Source: Mallotus nudiflorus
Lineage: Eukaryota > Streptophyta > Magnoliopsida > Malpighiales > Euphorbiaceae
Reading direction: 5' to 3'
NCBI GenBank assembly: GCA_947683625.1
Contig: CANTUR010000039.1
Location: 3,472,001 to 3,536,000 of the forward strand
DNA: 64,000 bases
Below the pieces are notes generated by a model. It was not told the origin of the DNA, did no database searches, and saw nothing but the letters and a program-made list of their open reading frames with translations. Made by a program: the position numbers and the translations under genes. Within the stretch, counting starts at the first letter, position 1. Every line of letters begins with the position of its first letter. This document shows positions 22,167 to 33,346 of this stretch, piece after piece.

Positions 22167-23973
22167 CTCGGATAAAAGCCAAGACACATTGTACAACAAC
22201 TGGATTCCACGGAGGTTCCCAAACGCCATCATTAGATATTGGGTTCAAAAACTGGATATGGACTTTTAGAATGCCCACCCAATCTTGCGGTTGGCCTCCG
22301 TGTGTGTTTCATATTTCATTATCTTTGATTAATAAATTATTTCCTTATTTTAATATGGATTGCAATCATTTCCAATTTTATATAAATTTAGTCTGAGTTT
22401 ACACGTTAGTCCCATTTTCATGCTTATAGCCTAACATTTGATAAAAATAAAAATAAATAATAATAATTTATAATAATACATTCCAAATGAATGGGGGAAA
22501 ATTGTGGATTACAATACTTTGTTCAAAGAAACATAAATAAACAGAAAATAAACCAAAAATAAACTAATTAACTATACAAATAAAACCTATCAGGGACTAA
22601 TTAATAGGCTAACTATTTGATGATTAAAAATCACCAAACAATCCTTGGAATAAGCACAAATTAGTCCTTTCTCATAAAATAACAATATTATTCATAAAAT
22701 AACTAACAAGTACAATTTATAGGAAATAGAAATAAAATCACAAAATAGTCCATAAATAGCATAATAATATTAAGCAACATAGTAATAATGTGGAAAATCA
22801 ATATATATAACAAGACAAGCATGGGAATCATACAAAATATACAAAACAAGCATTAAAAAAAACTAAAGAAAAATTGCAAGATTTTGATAAAGCGATGACG
22901 TCATCGCCTCTTGACCTGAGATCACCATAATGAAAAGGGGTGATGCCTCTATGTAGAGACATCGCCTCTTCAACAGACTCAGTAGCAGACTACATTTCTT
23001 AACTTTTAAGAAACTTCAAAATCAAGACAAATAAGCAAAGACTGATACAAATGCATAAAGATAATAACCAATACTCAATGTTTCACATATTCATGCTTCC
23101 ATATGACCTTAAACAAGCAATAAAACCCAAGAAAACATAAGAGAGTAGTAAATCAAAAGCTTTAAATGAAATGAAGAACTTAAAGATTAAAAATGGGAAT
23201 TCCCATTGATTTGGATGAGTTGATGGTCCTAACTAAGCCCTCAAAGCTTGGTTTGTTAATTTGAAGGCCTTGAATGTAAGAAAGTCCTTTTCCTTCTCAA
23301 GAAAATCAAGTATTTTAACTCCAAAATCCTTATTTTATTTTTCTTCTTCTCTTTTTTCTCTCTGTTTTCTTTTCCGAAATGTTCTCTCTCCTCCTCTTTC
23401 CTAGAGACAAAAAGTCCAGCTTTTAAAAAAAGAGGTCCCCTTTCCTTTGCCCAACCCTCCCTTTTTTAAGCCTCTTTAACTTTTTTGCCTTTTTCAATTT
23501 CCCACAAACTCGCTCTCACCCTCTCCCCATCTTTTTCATCATTCCCCATGCTTTTTCCCTTTTTCCTACCTTTTTTTTTCTTTCTTTTACATCTAAAAGT
23601 GCCTTAAATTAGAGGTAGATAGGCCTCAATTACTGAAATTAATGGCATTTAATGATGCAAATGTGGCCATGAAGAGGCACCACCTCCTTGATGAGGTGTC
23701 ACCTCACTGATGCCCAAGATGAAGAGTTGACGCCTTTTCATTGAGATGATAAACTCTTCACCAAGGGCAGGTCTGGGCCTTTGCGTCAAAATGCAATGGG
23801 CTTGAGCTTAAAGGCTCAATTTTGGGCTTTAGGCTTGGTGTTTTGGGCCTAGAGTCTTGGTGTTTAGGCTTTCAAGTCTATTTTGAAGAAGTTTTGGGCT
23901 CCTCATGGATTCAAAACTTGTACTTTCTCATCATCAGGCTTTTATTACGAGTTGATCAAACTGAAGGTGTCCA
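22167..23973 (-). repeat. Probable LTR of element A (minus orientation)
   Basis: Bounded on its upstream side by a polypurine tract and on its downstream side by a tRNA-Arg primer site, with no coding region between. It would start TGGACACCTTCAG (23973). The 3' end is unclear: the bases before the primer site read ATCCGAG rather than ending in CA. It contains the palindromes at 22892-22907 and 23660-23760. The second LTR of A is not in the window, so the call rests on position and flanking signals. Confidence 0.45.
22892..22907 (+). promoter_or_regulatory. 16-bp perfect palindrome containing TGACGTCA
   Basis: GCGATGACGTCATCGC reads the same on both strands and contains a bZIP/CRE-type TGACGTCA core. 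It begins a cluster with 'gcctctatgtagagacatcg' nearby (22945-22975) inside the presumed U3 of A's LTR. Confidence 0.5.
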
Positions 23974-23990
23974 TAATTTACCCCTTTAGT
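23974..23990 (-). other. Polypurine tract of element A
   Basis: The minus strand reads ACTAAAGGGGTAAATTA immediately before the TGGACACC LTR start, comparable to AAAATAGGGGCAAT before the 3' LTR of element B. Confidence 0.5.
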
Positions 23991-24129
23991 TTTTTTGGAA
24001 AACCAAATTTTTGGAAATCAATTTTTCAAAAAAGCAACATAGACACAAAAACATTGAGGGATAAGAATGACATACTTGACCTTCAAGCTTTATCAAGTCG
24101 TTAGCTTAAAAATTCAAACCTTAAAAGGT

Positions 24130-24885
24130 CAAACTTTTACTCGAAACATGATTGTGAACCTCTAGTTTTCCTAGCCCAATCAGCCACTTATTATAGTTTA
24201 GCATGATTCCTAAGTTTTCCTGGCTCAAGAAGTCACTCAGTAAAAGAAAATTGAAAATGTAATTGTGGTCCTCATTTTTTCCTGGCCCGATCAATAACTT
24301 GGCTAGAGAAGTCACTCAGTAAAAGATAAATGAAAATGTAACTATGTTCCTTAGGTTTTCTTGGCCCAATCAGTTACTTATTATAGTTTTGCATGATTTC
24401 TAAGTTTTTTATCTTAAGAAATCACTCAGTAATAGATAGATGAAAATGTAATCATGTTCCTTGGGTTTTCCTAGCCCAATCATTTACTCATTATAGTTTT
24501 GCATGATTCCTAAGTTTTTCTGGCTTAAAATGTCACTTAGTAAAAGACAGATGAAAATGTAACCATGTTCTTTAGGTTTTCCTAGCCTGATCAATTACTC
24601 ATTATAGTTTTGCATAATTCCTAAGTTTTCCTAGCTCAAGAAGTCACTCGGTAAAGATAGATGAAAATGTAGCCATGTTCCTTAGGTTCTCTTAGCCTAA
24701 TTAGTTATGCACTATAGTTTTGCTTGATTCCCAAGTTTTACTAGCTTAAGAAGTCACTTAATAAAGGCATATGAAAATGTAATAGTGTTCCTTGAGTTTT
24801 CCTAGACTAATAAGTTACTCATTATAGTTTTACGTGATTCTTAAGTTTTCTTAACTTGAGAAGTCACTCAATAAAGGAAGATGCA
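24130..24885 (-). repeat. ~110-bp tandem repeats in the 3' region of element A
   Basis: About seven units. Clear unit starts 'gaaaatgta' are at about 24252, 24331, 24440, 24551, 24662 and 24772, with shared blocks 'attatagttttgcatgatt', 'cctaagtttt' and 'gaagtcactca'. The unit at 24252 is shortened by about 30 bp. Tandem arrays between cargo and 3' LTR are characteristic of Tat-type elements. Confidence 0.85.
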
Positions 24886-25110
24886 TTCAAGGATTCAAAC
24901 TCGACTAGACACCTCCTACGATGTGCACTTCAAGGATTTAAACCCGACCAGACACCCATTTAGAAAGGAAGATGCATTTCAAGGGTTTAAACCCGACCAG
25001 ACGCTTATTAAAAAGGAAGATGCTCTTTAGGGATTCATACCTAACTAGACATTCCTTGTGATATGCTTTTTTTTATGCATACCTTAGGGAGTCAAACTTG
25101 ACCAAATGCT
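24886..25110 (-). repeat. ~50-bp tandem repeats adjoining the 110-bp array
   Basis: About five units built on 'aaggatttaaacccgaccag' followed by 'acacc..tt..aaaggaagatgc'. Unit spacing is about 48-60 bp and the last copy is diverged. Confidence 0.8.
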
Positions 25111-25660
25111 TCTTGCTACTGATGCTTCAATTAGAATATCTTCAATTCTCCAACATTGATTTCGGGGTTCACTCGAGAAGTGAAACAAAAAAATTTTATA
25201 GTTTTTTTCTTTTTTTTGCTCCATTAGGGAAAATATTTCTGATGGGCCAACTTATGTTCCTTTCATCAAATGGGCTTCACCCTCCTCCTGTCCTTTCTTT
25301 TCAACAAATCTTCCTCTTTCACCCTTCTACCTTGACATATAAATTCCTTTTTCCCTTTCAAAGTTTACTTTTACTTCCAAATTCTCTTTTTTCTTTCTTT
25401 TCTTTTCTTTCACTCTTCAAATCCTTTATTGTTATAGACACCATACGGACCTCTGATTTACCTACACGGGACCCAGTGACTCCCTTAGTACACCCCCTAT
25501 GTAGTTTTGGGCTCAGTAATAGAGATGAGATCCCCTTTTTATAGACGTATGATTCCATATCTACAGATTGGCTACGAGAGATGTTAGTACCCAATTTTTT
25601 AATTTTTCCTGTAAATAATATCAAATAACATTGGGTTATTGTTCATATATGCATGTTTAT
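25111..25660. other. Pyrimidine-rich spacer
   Basis: Strongly C/T-rich on the plus strand (25200-25430). Open frames here are products of low complexity and show no domain. It lies between the tandem repeats and the PMD pseudogene. Confidence 0.5.
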
Positions 25661-27776
25661 CATTTTAACAGAAATGATACGATGAGCTCATGAATGCAGT
25701 GAGGACTTGCATATAATACTAGATTCTCTAATTTCATTCTCGCACTTCTAGTGCAATAGGGGCATATAAACTACCACCCTCTACATGCTCTAATGGAGAG
25801 ATGGTCCAATACTACTCACACATTCCACCTTCTTTTTAGGGAGTTTACACTTGATCTAGTTGCTTTTATTGCTATCACTGGTATTGCTTGCATAGGGGAT
25901 GCTATTCCTCTTGATGTGAGTCTTCATCACCTATCTCCAGACTGTCTTTCTTTCATTGAGTGTTTGCTTGGCATGGTCTCAGATATGAAGGGAACATACA
26001 CAATAAAGCTTGATGCCATCAGGAGCTTCAATACCTGTGCTAGAGTGTAGGTGGCTACCACACCTTGTCAAATTAATTAGGTAGTGCATGCATTCCTAGT
26101 TTACTCATTGGGCACTACTCTTTTTGCAAACATTACTAGTTCTATAGACTTGACTTTTTGATGCCCCTAAGAGATCTAGACCTAGTGGCTTTATATGACT
26201 AGGGTAGCTATGCTCTAGCCTATATGTACAGGAGTGTGGATGAGTTAGTATGAGGAGCCAAAAGGCTTTATGGTTTTTGGCATGCCATTATGGTACTTCT
26301 TTCCTCTTTTACTATTAAGTTCCATCTCAAATACCATTATCATGATTTTTTAATAGTGCTTCCTTTCTTTTGCAAGATTAGGCTCTAGAGCTGGAGCTGA
26401 TTATAGGGATCACTCGTGTTCATGATACTTCTTTTCCTATAATGGTGAGATGGGGCTCTAGTCATGCTTAGAAGAGGCTAGTTACTTGTGTGCATATTCA
26501 TTCCAAGTGACTAAAAACTCTCACACATGATGAGGTAGGTACTTGCAAACATAATTGTAATTAATAACACATTTGTTAATTAAATTCATTCACTTACAAG
26601 CTTATTTTCACATCAGTGCCCAGATTTATGGATTCCCTAGGCTAGATGGTCTCAGGCCATGGTTCACTTGATTCCACTATCTAAGAAGAGTTTACTACTT
26701 TGAGGACCTAACTATAGAGTTTGGTACCTCGATGAGAGGGTACATTAGTGGCAGATGGGCACTTGAGTGAGATGACCACCCCTCGCTCCTCCTTGACATT
26801 TCTTCTGGGCACATGAGTTAAAGGGAGACAAGCTTGATCAGACTTTGGCGTGAGATGATGTTATGGATTATTGTGAGAGGAGGAAGTCACGATACATGGA
26901 TTTCACATAAGCTCATCTTTTACAGAGGGTGCCTCTACCTGTACCTGCACCTCAGGTAAGCATGCAATTCTATTAAACATATTATTTCATATTTATGCTT
27001 ATAGATACTATTTCTTAACTTAATTTTCATTCTTAGATGCTAGCTAGGGCACCAACCTTTAGTTCCAGGCCTACTATACATAAGAGGCCTCATCAACATC
27101 CCCGCATTATGCCTAGCGGTGAGGGTACCTCCTCTGACATGCCACCTACTAGGAAGCCTTCTAGCTTTAAATCTCAAATGATAGTTAGAAGACTTATTTC
27201 CACTCCTAACTTATTGACCCATTGCTAGGGGCCTTCATGTGAGCTCTCTCATTAGTTCTTGATGCTAGACAAGAACTTAGAAGCACAGTTCTTCTTGGAG
27301 GCCACTACACGCATGAGTTCCCTTCTTTCAAAGTCTTGTTCTCAAATTTGACTTAACACATGATAAATTCTAATAATATATTAATTGCATAGATACCTTG
27401 AGATCAAGGAGAGTATATTTATAGGGTGATTGAGGCCCATTAGGACTTCCCAATGCATATGACATAATAATGGAAGGTAGCAACAATGCTTTATTTCTAT
27501 ATGTATGTATGCTTTCATGATTTCTTACATCTTATTTCATCTTGACAAGATTGAGATAAGGTTAGTCAGGCCAAGATTACTATCCTTGAGTGTCATTTTA
27601 CTACTCTCCAAGTGGAGGGTGATGAGGAGGATGATAACACAAGTGATGATAAAGATGTTGATCCTATTGATGAGCATGCTAAGGACGACAGTAATGATAA
27701 TGGAGCTAATCCTGTTGATGATCCTATGGATGACCTTGCTAAGGAAGGATCTGATGAGCCTAGAGATGATGAGTAG
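25660..27776 (+). pseudogene. Plant mobile domain (PMD) gene carried antisense by element A
   Basis: From about 25730 the plus strand reads HINYHPLHALMERW, THTFHLLFREFTLDLVAF and ITGIACIGDAIPLDVS, matching the N-terminal block of PMD proteins (AL.ERW...THTFHLP.GE.TI...D...ITGL...G..IP). Downstream, broken by stops and probable introns, SYALAYMYRSVDELV (about 26205) fits the A.LY block. The last reading ends in a strongly acidic tail (EGDEEDDNTSDDKDVD … DEPRDDE) with a stop at 27774-27776. PMD proteins occur in host genes (MAIL/MAIN family) and in Mutator and gypsy elements; here the gene lies opposite to element A's integrase. Stops at 26048 and elsewhere show decay. Confidence 0.7.
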
Positions 27777-28048
27777 AGGGATACCCTAGAGGCTTGCTAG
27801 CATAGGATCATTTTTATTTAAGACACTTTTGTTGCTTTGCATTGTTGATATGTTACTTTCTGAATTAACTTCTCATTTTGGTATTTTGACATTTTGCACT
27901 GGATGAATGATGTAACATTTAAATTTAAATTTTGGTAGACTTTTGAATCAATAGAGAAATTTTTATTGCTAAAATGTTCTTCTCCTGAATTTGCATGAAC
28001 TATACAATCATTTTGTAGCAACACAAGTATGTGTTTCCCTTGTTAGAG

Positions 28049-28078
28049 AGACATCGCCTCTTTGTGAAGAGGCGACAA
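28049..28078 (+). promoter_or_regulatory. Hairpin between the PMD and DUF7745 genes
   Basis: CGCCTCTT-TGTG-AAGAGGCG forms an 8-bp stem. The preceding agagacatcgcctctt is identical to a 16-mer in the presumed LTR of the same element near 22963. Confidence 0.45.
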
Positions 28079-28559
28079 GGAATTACCTCAACACATAGAG
28101 ACACCACTTGATCATAGAGGCGAACACCTTTACACTAATATCTTACAGCTACTTAAATCCCTAGCTCTTCTTCAAAATCCTCAATTTTCCCATTCACATG
28201 AATTCTCTTCATTCTCTCTCTAAACAATATCCTGACCTCTCAATATGATGAAAAGAAGCTTGAAACAACTACAGCTGATCCTTAAAAGCTTGGATGGTGG
28301 ATCATGGGCTAAATTGGAGCCATTTCATCTATCCATTTTCTTATCTCTACATTCTAAGAAGATTAATTTCCTATTTCTCCGTATTTTTGCTTAATTCTGG
28401 GATCCTCAAAAACATGTCTTTAGATTCAATATAGTAGAGTTATGCCCCCCTACCAAAGGATTTAGAAACTATCTTGGGCTCTCAAATGGATTCTACTTGT
28501 CAGATTGCAATTCCTTCTACTAAAACCCTAGATTTACACTCCATCTAATACTAAATGGC

Positions 28560-29467
28560 TAGGCTATTCAACCTTTCCCCTTAGTCTTCTCTTCGCCATA
28601 TCTTTGGTAATGAGGTTCAAACTAGCTCTTTTTTTTGAAGTTGTTGTGATAGTAGATAGCAACGAGGTTTATTGGCCTCGGATGATTGCTCTTTGTATGT
28701 ATGCTCAATTTTTAGTGGTTTCCCCTTCTAGCAACTGTGACCTAAAGGTTCTTTACATTATGGACCAAATGGAAGCTAGCCTAAATCCTTTCCCTCTTAT
28801 TCTGGCAGAGACCATCATTGGGCTTAACTGCTTTTCTAAAACTAGGAGATTCTTAGGGAGTCCCCTACTGCTTGAGGTGAGCTTCTTTTCTCTTTCCACT
28901 TACTGCTTCTTGTCATTTTTACCCATTCATTCTTCTAATAGACATAGTTTCATGAAAAACTAAGGTTGGTCAAACCTCCCAAAGACATTGAACATTACAA
29001 GGCCAAACACTATCGTACCAGGATACTGCACCCTATTCTAAAGGATATTCGAAGCTGGTTGTCTACATTTCCTAACACTTTGATTCAATGGATGTGCCTA
29101 TGGTGGAGGTTGCAACATGTAACCATTTGATCCTATACCTACTGTGTTCTATTAGCCGGTCTCCATTTTGCCACTTTCTAAAATTCTACTCAGCTTTGTA
29201 GACAATATGGGCAGAAACAACTGATTGTAAAGCTAGTGCATGAATTTGAGCTAGAGCCCCTTTCTCAGAACTTTCTAGACAACCTGGCCTCAGAGAATTA
29301 TTTAGAGGTTCATTGACTACGATGGAGATCAGTCCACTGATGACCAGTATAAGGCATGGACCTAATTATAGTAGATGGAGAATGATGAATTTACAAGAAC
29401 TAAAAGGACAAGGGCATTGTAAGCATTGAGCACTCAAGGTGTTCAAAAGAAAAGCAAGTATAATTAG
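28560..29467 (+). pseudogene. DUF7745-like gene carried antisense by element A, one intron
   Basis: The plus strand reads YWPRMIALCMYAQFLVVS, then IMDQMEASLNPFPLILAET and RFLGSPLLLE up to 28876. GTGAGC follows, and after a 65-bp interval ending AATAG (28941) the same phase continues T*FHEKLRLVKPPKDIEHY and KHYRTRILHPILKDIRSW, then WMCLWWRLQ. This is the pattern of plant DUF7745 proteins, of unknown role and often annotated next to gypsy elements. The preserved splice signals and phase mean it was a genuine spliced gene. A TAG replaces an expected Trp right after the junction, and more stops follow; the C-terminus ends in a basic tail near 29467. Confidence 0.6.
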
Positions 29468-29689
29468 TTTATGAAATTTAGTCTTTGTTTGCTTTTTATT
29501 GGATGGAATTTCTTTTCTAGTTAAACAGTGTGTAATAACATTTAGTGCAATGTTCAATAATAATAAAGGCAATCCATTCCCTTTAATTTAAGCATAAAGT
29601 GACCATACATCTTGCTTGTTACATATCTCATATTGTTCATTGGCATGCCCTTACAATTTTTCCAACTAACTAATTTTTTTCTCTTTCTC

Positions 29690-29815
29690 CTTTTATATGT
29701 CCTTTACTTTTTCCTGGATTGCCTTTTTAGGTTTTTAATCCTGCAGGACTTTTTTTTTTCTATTTCTAACTTTTGCCTAGGCAGTCTCTTTTGACGTTTT
29801 CTCCCCAGTAAGACT
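29690..29815 (-). repeat. Post-integrase boxes of element A
   Basis: On the minus strand, just after the integrase stop (29816-29818), 'gagaaaacgtcaaaagagac' with 'ctaggcaaaagttag' and, farther on, 'aaaaacctaaaaaggcaatc' repeat the box type found after the integrases of B and C. Confidence 0.6.
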
Positions 29816-29932
29816 TCACACAAAGTATTTCTTGACCTTATCCAAGTTAATGGGCTCTCTAAACTCATTTTCTTCTAAATTAGATAGAATGGCAATGCCC
29901 TTGGAAAATAGCTTCTTTACTTGATACAGACT
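29816..29932 (-). pseudogene. Element A integrase C-terminus
   Basis: The minus strand reads YQVKKLFSKGIAILSNLEEN, then REPINLDKVKKYFV and a stop at 29818-29816. This is the last part of the Tat-type integrase (GPY.VK…GA..L….E….P.N.D..KKYY), whose preceding NWEGP lies at 49056 on the far side of element B. It is the evidence that B inserted into A. Confidence 0.8.
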
Positions 29933-31979
29933 TGTCATACCTCAAATTTTACTTTTCCTAAAAAGGTCTAATGAAGAAATGAATCTTCAAAAAGACTACA
30001 CTCTGCTTGTTTGTAACACCTTTGAAATGTGCAACCTTAAAACCCTAACCGATCCCACCAGTCTGCAAAATCGATCACCGAGCTATTAAGTTGCATTCTG
30101 ATCTTATGAAATATGAATTATTGGAACAATAAGAGGCTTATTTTGAGTAATCTTCTCTCAGAACATGTAGCTTGTTAAGCCGGTGTTCATTTCATCAGGA
30201 CAGGACCTAACTTTGTAAAAACATAGAAATCAATTTTAATTAAAAAAAACATAAAAAAAAACACATCTAAAAGGCTCTAAAACCTCTAGAAGTGGTCCCG
30301 AAATAGTCCAAAATAACATGAGGATTAGCATGCGTCACTTAAAAGTGTGCGTGTAGCCACAAACACCCCTAGGTGTCACGTGGTAAAATTAAAGAAAAAT
30401 TAGACAAAAATGCAATTTGGAATGTGTCCAAAATACTCCAAAACCTCCAAAAGTGGTCCCAAAATAGTCCAAAATAGCCTAAAAATTAGCGGGCATCACT
30501 TAGAAGTGTGCGTATACACCCCTAGGTGTCACGCACTAAAATTACGGCTGAATTAGACAAAAAAAACTTCTAAAATGCATCCAAAAGACCTAAAAACCTT
30601 AGAAACCAACCTCATAATGGCCTGAAAAAACCCTAAATTAAGTGCGTAATGTGCAAAAGTGCTTATAACCACACACACTTCCCATGGCCACATGCTCTGT
30701 CCTAGGGATGTGCATGTGACCGTGCCTATACCCCCTCCCCCCTCTTCCTTGATTTTATAATATAAATAAGTGTCTCCATACCTTATTTTGAGGAGGGGGA
30801 GAAAGAGGAAACACACGCACACTCAAAAATCTATCCTCTCGAAGACACTGGAAACCCACTTCTAGATAGCTTTAGCTCTCCTACTACATTTTTCTTAGGA
30901 TATTAGGCCTCCCTTCCACCAAACCTAGCCTTATCTTTGTCAAAGCATGCTTCAAAGGTATATAAACTAACATCATTCTACACGTCATTTTAAACCTCTC
31001 AATAAGGAAAGCTTGATAATCCCTCGAAGCTAAAGCTTCAAAATTCACACAAGCCCAGTCGAATATGAGGACCACACAATCATTTTAGCACATTTATTTT
31101 ATTGTCGCCAACATTTATGAATATCATTGTGCTTGCATGATGAGACTGGAAATTTGCATGCTATATGAATAATTTATGCTTTACTTTGCTCATCTCATGT
31201 AATCATTTTGCATCCCCTAGTTTCAAAACATGAAATCATACTAGAAATAACAATAACGTGAAAAGTTAATATTCTGGACTAGAGTCATCATGTTCCTGAT
31301 CTAATGATGTCATTATGCGTCCCCTATATTGTCATCATATATCATCATAGCATAAATAATCACTATAAATATGCATGATTGTGTACATTTTATGTACTCT
31401 TTTAAGTGATTGAGTTTCCATTGATTATCTTATTATTCATGTAATCAAGCAACCTATATGCATAGTCGTGTTAACCTTATAGGTTCATTATATCTAAGCT
31501 AGATTTACTTTTTTGCAATCTTTTTTTCCTTTTATATGTATTATATTAGGAAAGCAATATAATAATGATATTTCAACTCTATTATCTTCCATTATCTGAT
31601 GTATTGTGTGAATCCTATACAAACTATCATTACCAAAACTAAGGTGTTATGGTAGCTATACATTGAATATCATATAATGAGAAATAGTCAAAAAGTACAT
31701 GCGATCCCCTAAACCCAGAAAACTTTGTTAGGGCTAAGACTCATTGAGTGACCCGATGTTGTCCCTTTCTTTTCCTGATTTTCTAAAAATTGGGTAGCGA
31801 CGATTAAAAAAAACTACCTCGTCCCTCCTGAGACTAATAATTTATCCATATTCTTTAAAGTTGTCATGTCCCTCAAAAATAAAATACAAAGATCCTCACA
31901 AAACTTTCAAGAGGGAAAATTCATTAAAAAGCTCTTTCACCAACAAGGGAACAAATGCACTCATATTTGGTTGCTTACA
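29933..31979 (+). repeat. Element B 5' LTR
   Basis: Starts TGTCATACC and ends GCTTACA. It contains about three ~150-160-bp subrepeats (from about 30274, 30436 and 30587) with 'aagtggtccc.aaatagtcc' and 'cacttagaagtgtgcg', and a TATA-like box. Matches 47007-49055 throughout. Confidence 0.9.
30756..30767 (+). promoter_or_regulatory. TATA box of element B 5' LTR
   Basis: TATAATATAAAT after a C-rich stretch, about 825 bp into the LTR. The equivalent in the 3' LTR (47859-47870) reads gaaatataagta. Confidence 0.5.
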
Positions 31980-31980
31980 G

Positions 31981-31998
31981 TGGTGACTCCATGGGGGA
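31981..31998 (+). other. Element B primer-binding site (tRNA-Arg type)
   Basis: TGGTGACTCCATGGGGGA begins two bases after the LTR end. It differs from the tRNA-Arg complement TGGCGACTCC at one of the first ten positions. Confidence 0.65.
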
Positions 31999-33346
31999 CT
32001 TCTAAGTAAGAGAGATCAACTCAAAAATGATTATTTCTCATTATGCAATACTCAATCATATAAAGCCCCTCACCACTGCATTTTCATTACACATTACACG
32101 TGCACCGCTAGTCCCTGAAACCTTAATAATACTAAATGACATTACCACCATGATTCTACTCAAGTCATTGGGCAATAAAGATAGGTACTTTCACCTTTAA
32201 TCTTTACTCATTCATTCACTAAACTCATCTGACTAGAGTCTATAACCCAAGTCCTAAAGAGGGGTAATCAAGTTATTAAAAGAATGCTAAACTCACTGAT
32301 CGAAGTCCGTAACCCTAGTCATATGGGGGCATTCTTACTAAAGGAACCCTTAGCCTTTCACCCCAACTCAACTCATGTAAATAGGCCAGTAGTAACATCC
32401 ATTAGGATTCCACCAAGCTATGCATGCTATCCATGTCCTAATATTGTCCGTTTGACATGATATTCATAAATGACATGACTCTCCTAATGTCCATCACCAA
32501 ATGGTGTCATAATGTCAGTTTTCATAGAATTTTTATGCTTAGATCCGCATGATTCTCATATACTTTTTGCAAGCCTGAAGTGTGAGGAATGATAAGAATC
32601 ATGTACTTTAACTTGAATAGTCTATATGAACTAACAAATAATGACATCCCTCGATGATGGAAACTATAAGACATCATCCATTTATTCTTATCAAATCAAA
32701 TAAATAGGTTAGGAATTCAACTAGATTGTGGACCTTTATGTCGATAGAATTAAACTGTAAATTATTAAACGATACTTTCATGACTGCCAGTAAACATATC
32801 AAATATCAATACGAGGGCAAGAACTCGGGCTCCTTTTGATTGACCTTGGTCCTATGCATATGGGTGCATACAGGCTCTAGACATCATTTGAAGTCTAAAA
32901 ATTAACCCCCACATTAACATTATGTGATTACCTTAAGTATATTTTAGTATCGTTCCTTAGTTTACCCTTTAGTTCTGATATAAATTGAAATAGCCTAGTT
33001 CTAAGAGTGAAACCATAGTTCCCCGATGACTATAGGTTCAAAAACCACCTATGAAAGAAACTAACAACCTTATGGAGAAATAAGATTGGAAGTAAGAGCT
33101 TGCTTATGATTGGTTTATTCATTGTGTAGGAAATACTAACCAACTTTCTAAGATTATTTATGCATGCATTACATACATATAGATAGCATGTACTAACCAC
33201 TATTTCTTACAGCAATGATCATCATTTAACATAGGACTGTGCATCCACTCCTTTCATACATTCTCACCCTTTTCTTTTGCAAGCGCACATCATGCATCAT
33301 TCATTTAGCTAACCTTGATAAATGTATAGGAATAAAACATTCAAAC
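31999..33346 (+). other. Element B 5' leader
   Basis: About 1.35 kb without a supportable gene. It contains the block 32231-32265 ('gactagagtctataacccaa' then 'gtcctaaagaggggt'), nearly identical to 52961-52995 in the leader of element C, and a diverged second copy near 32299. Confidence 0.6.

Noticed and set aside
25098..25544. Open frame of 148 codons on the plus strand
   Set aside because: It is a product of a C/T-rich low-complexity stretch (runs of F, L and S) with no domain, and it lies between tandem repeats and a pseudogene.
30553..30822. 89-codon open frame on the minus strand
   Set aside because: Lies wholly inside the B LTR across its subrepeats; the 3' LTR copy does not keep it open.
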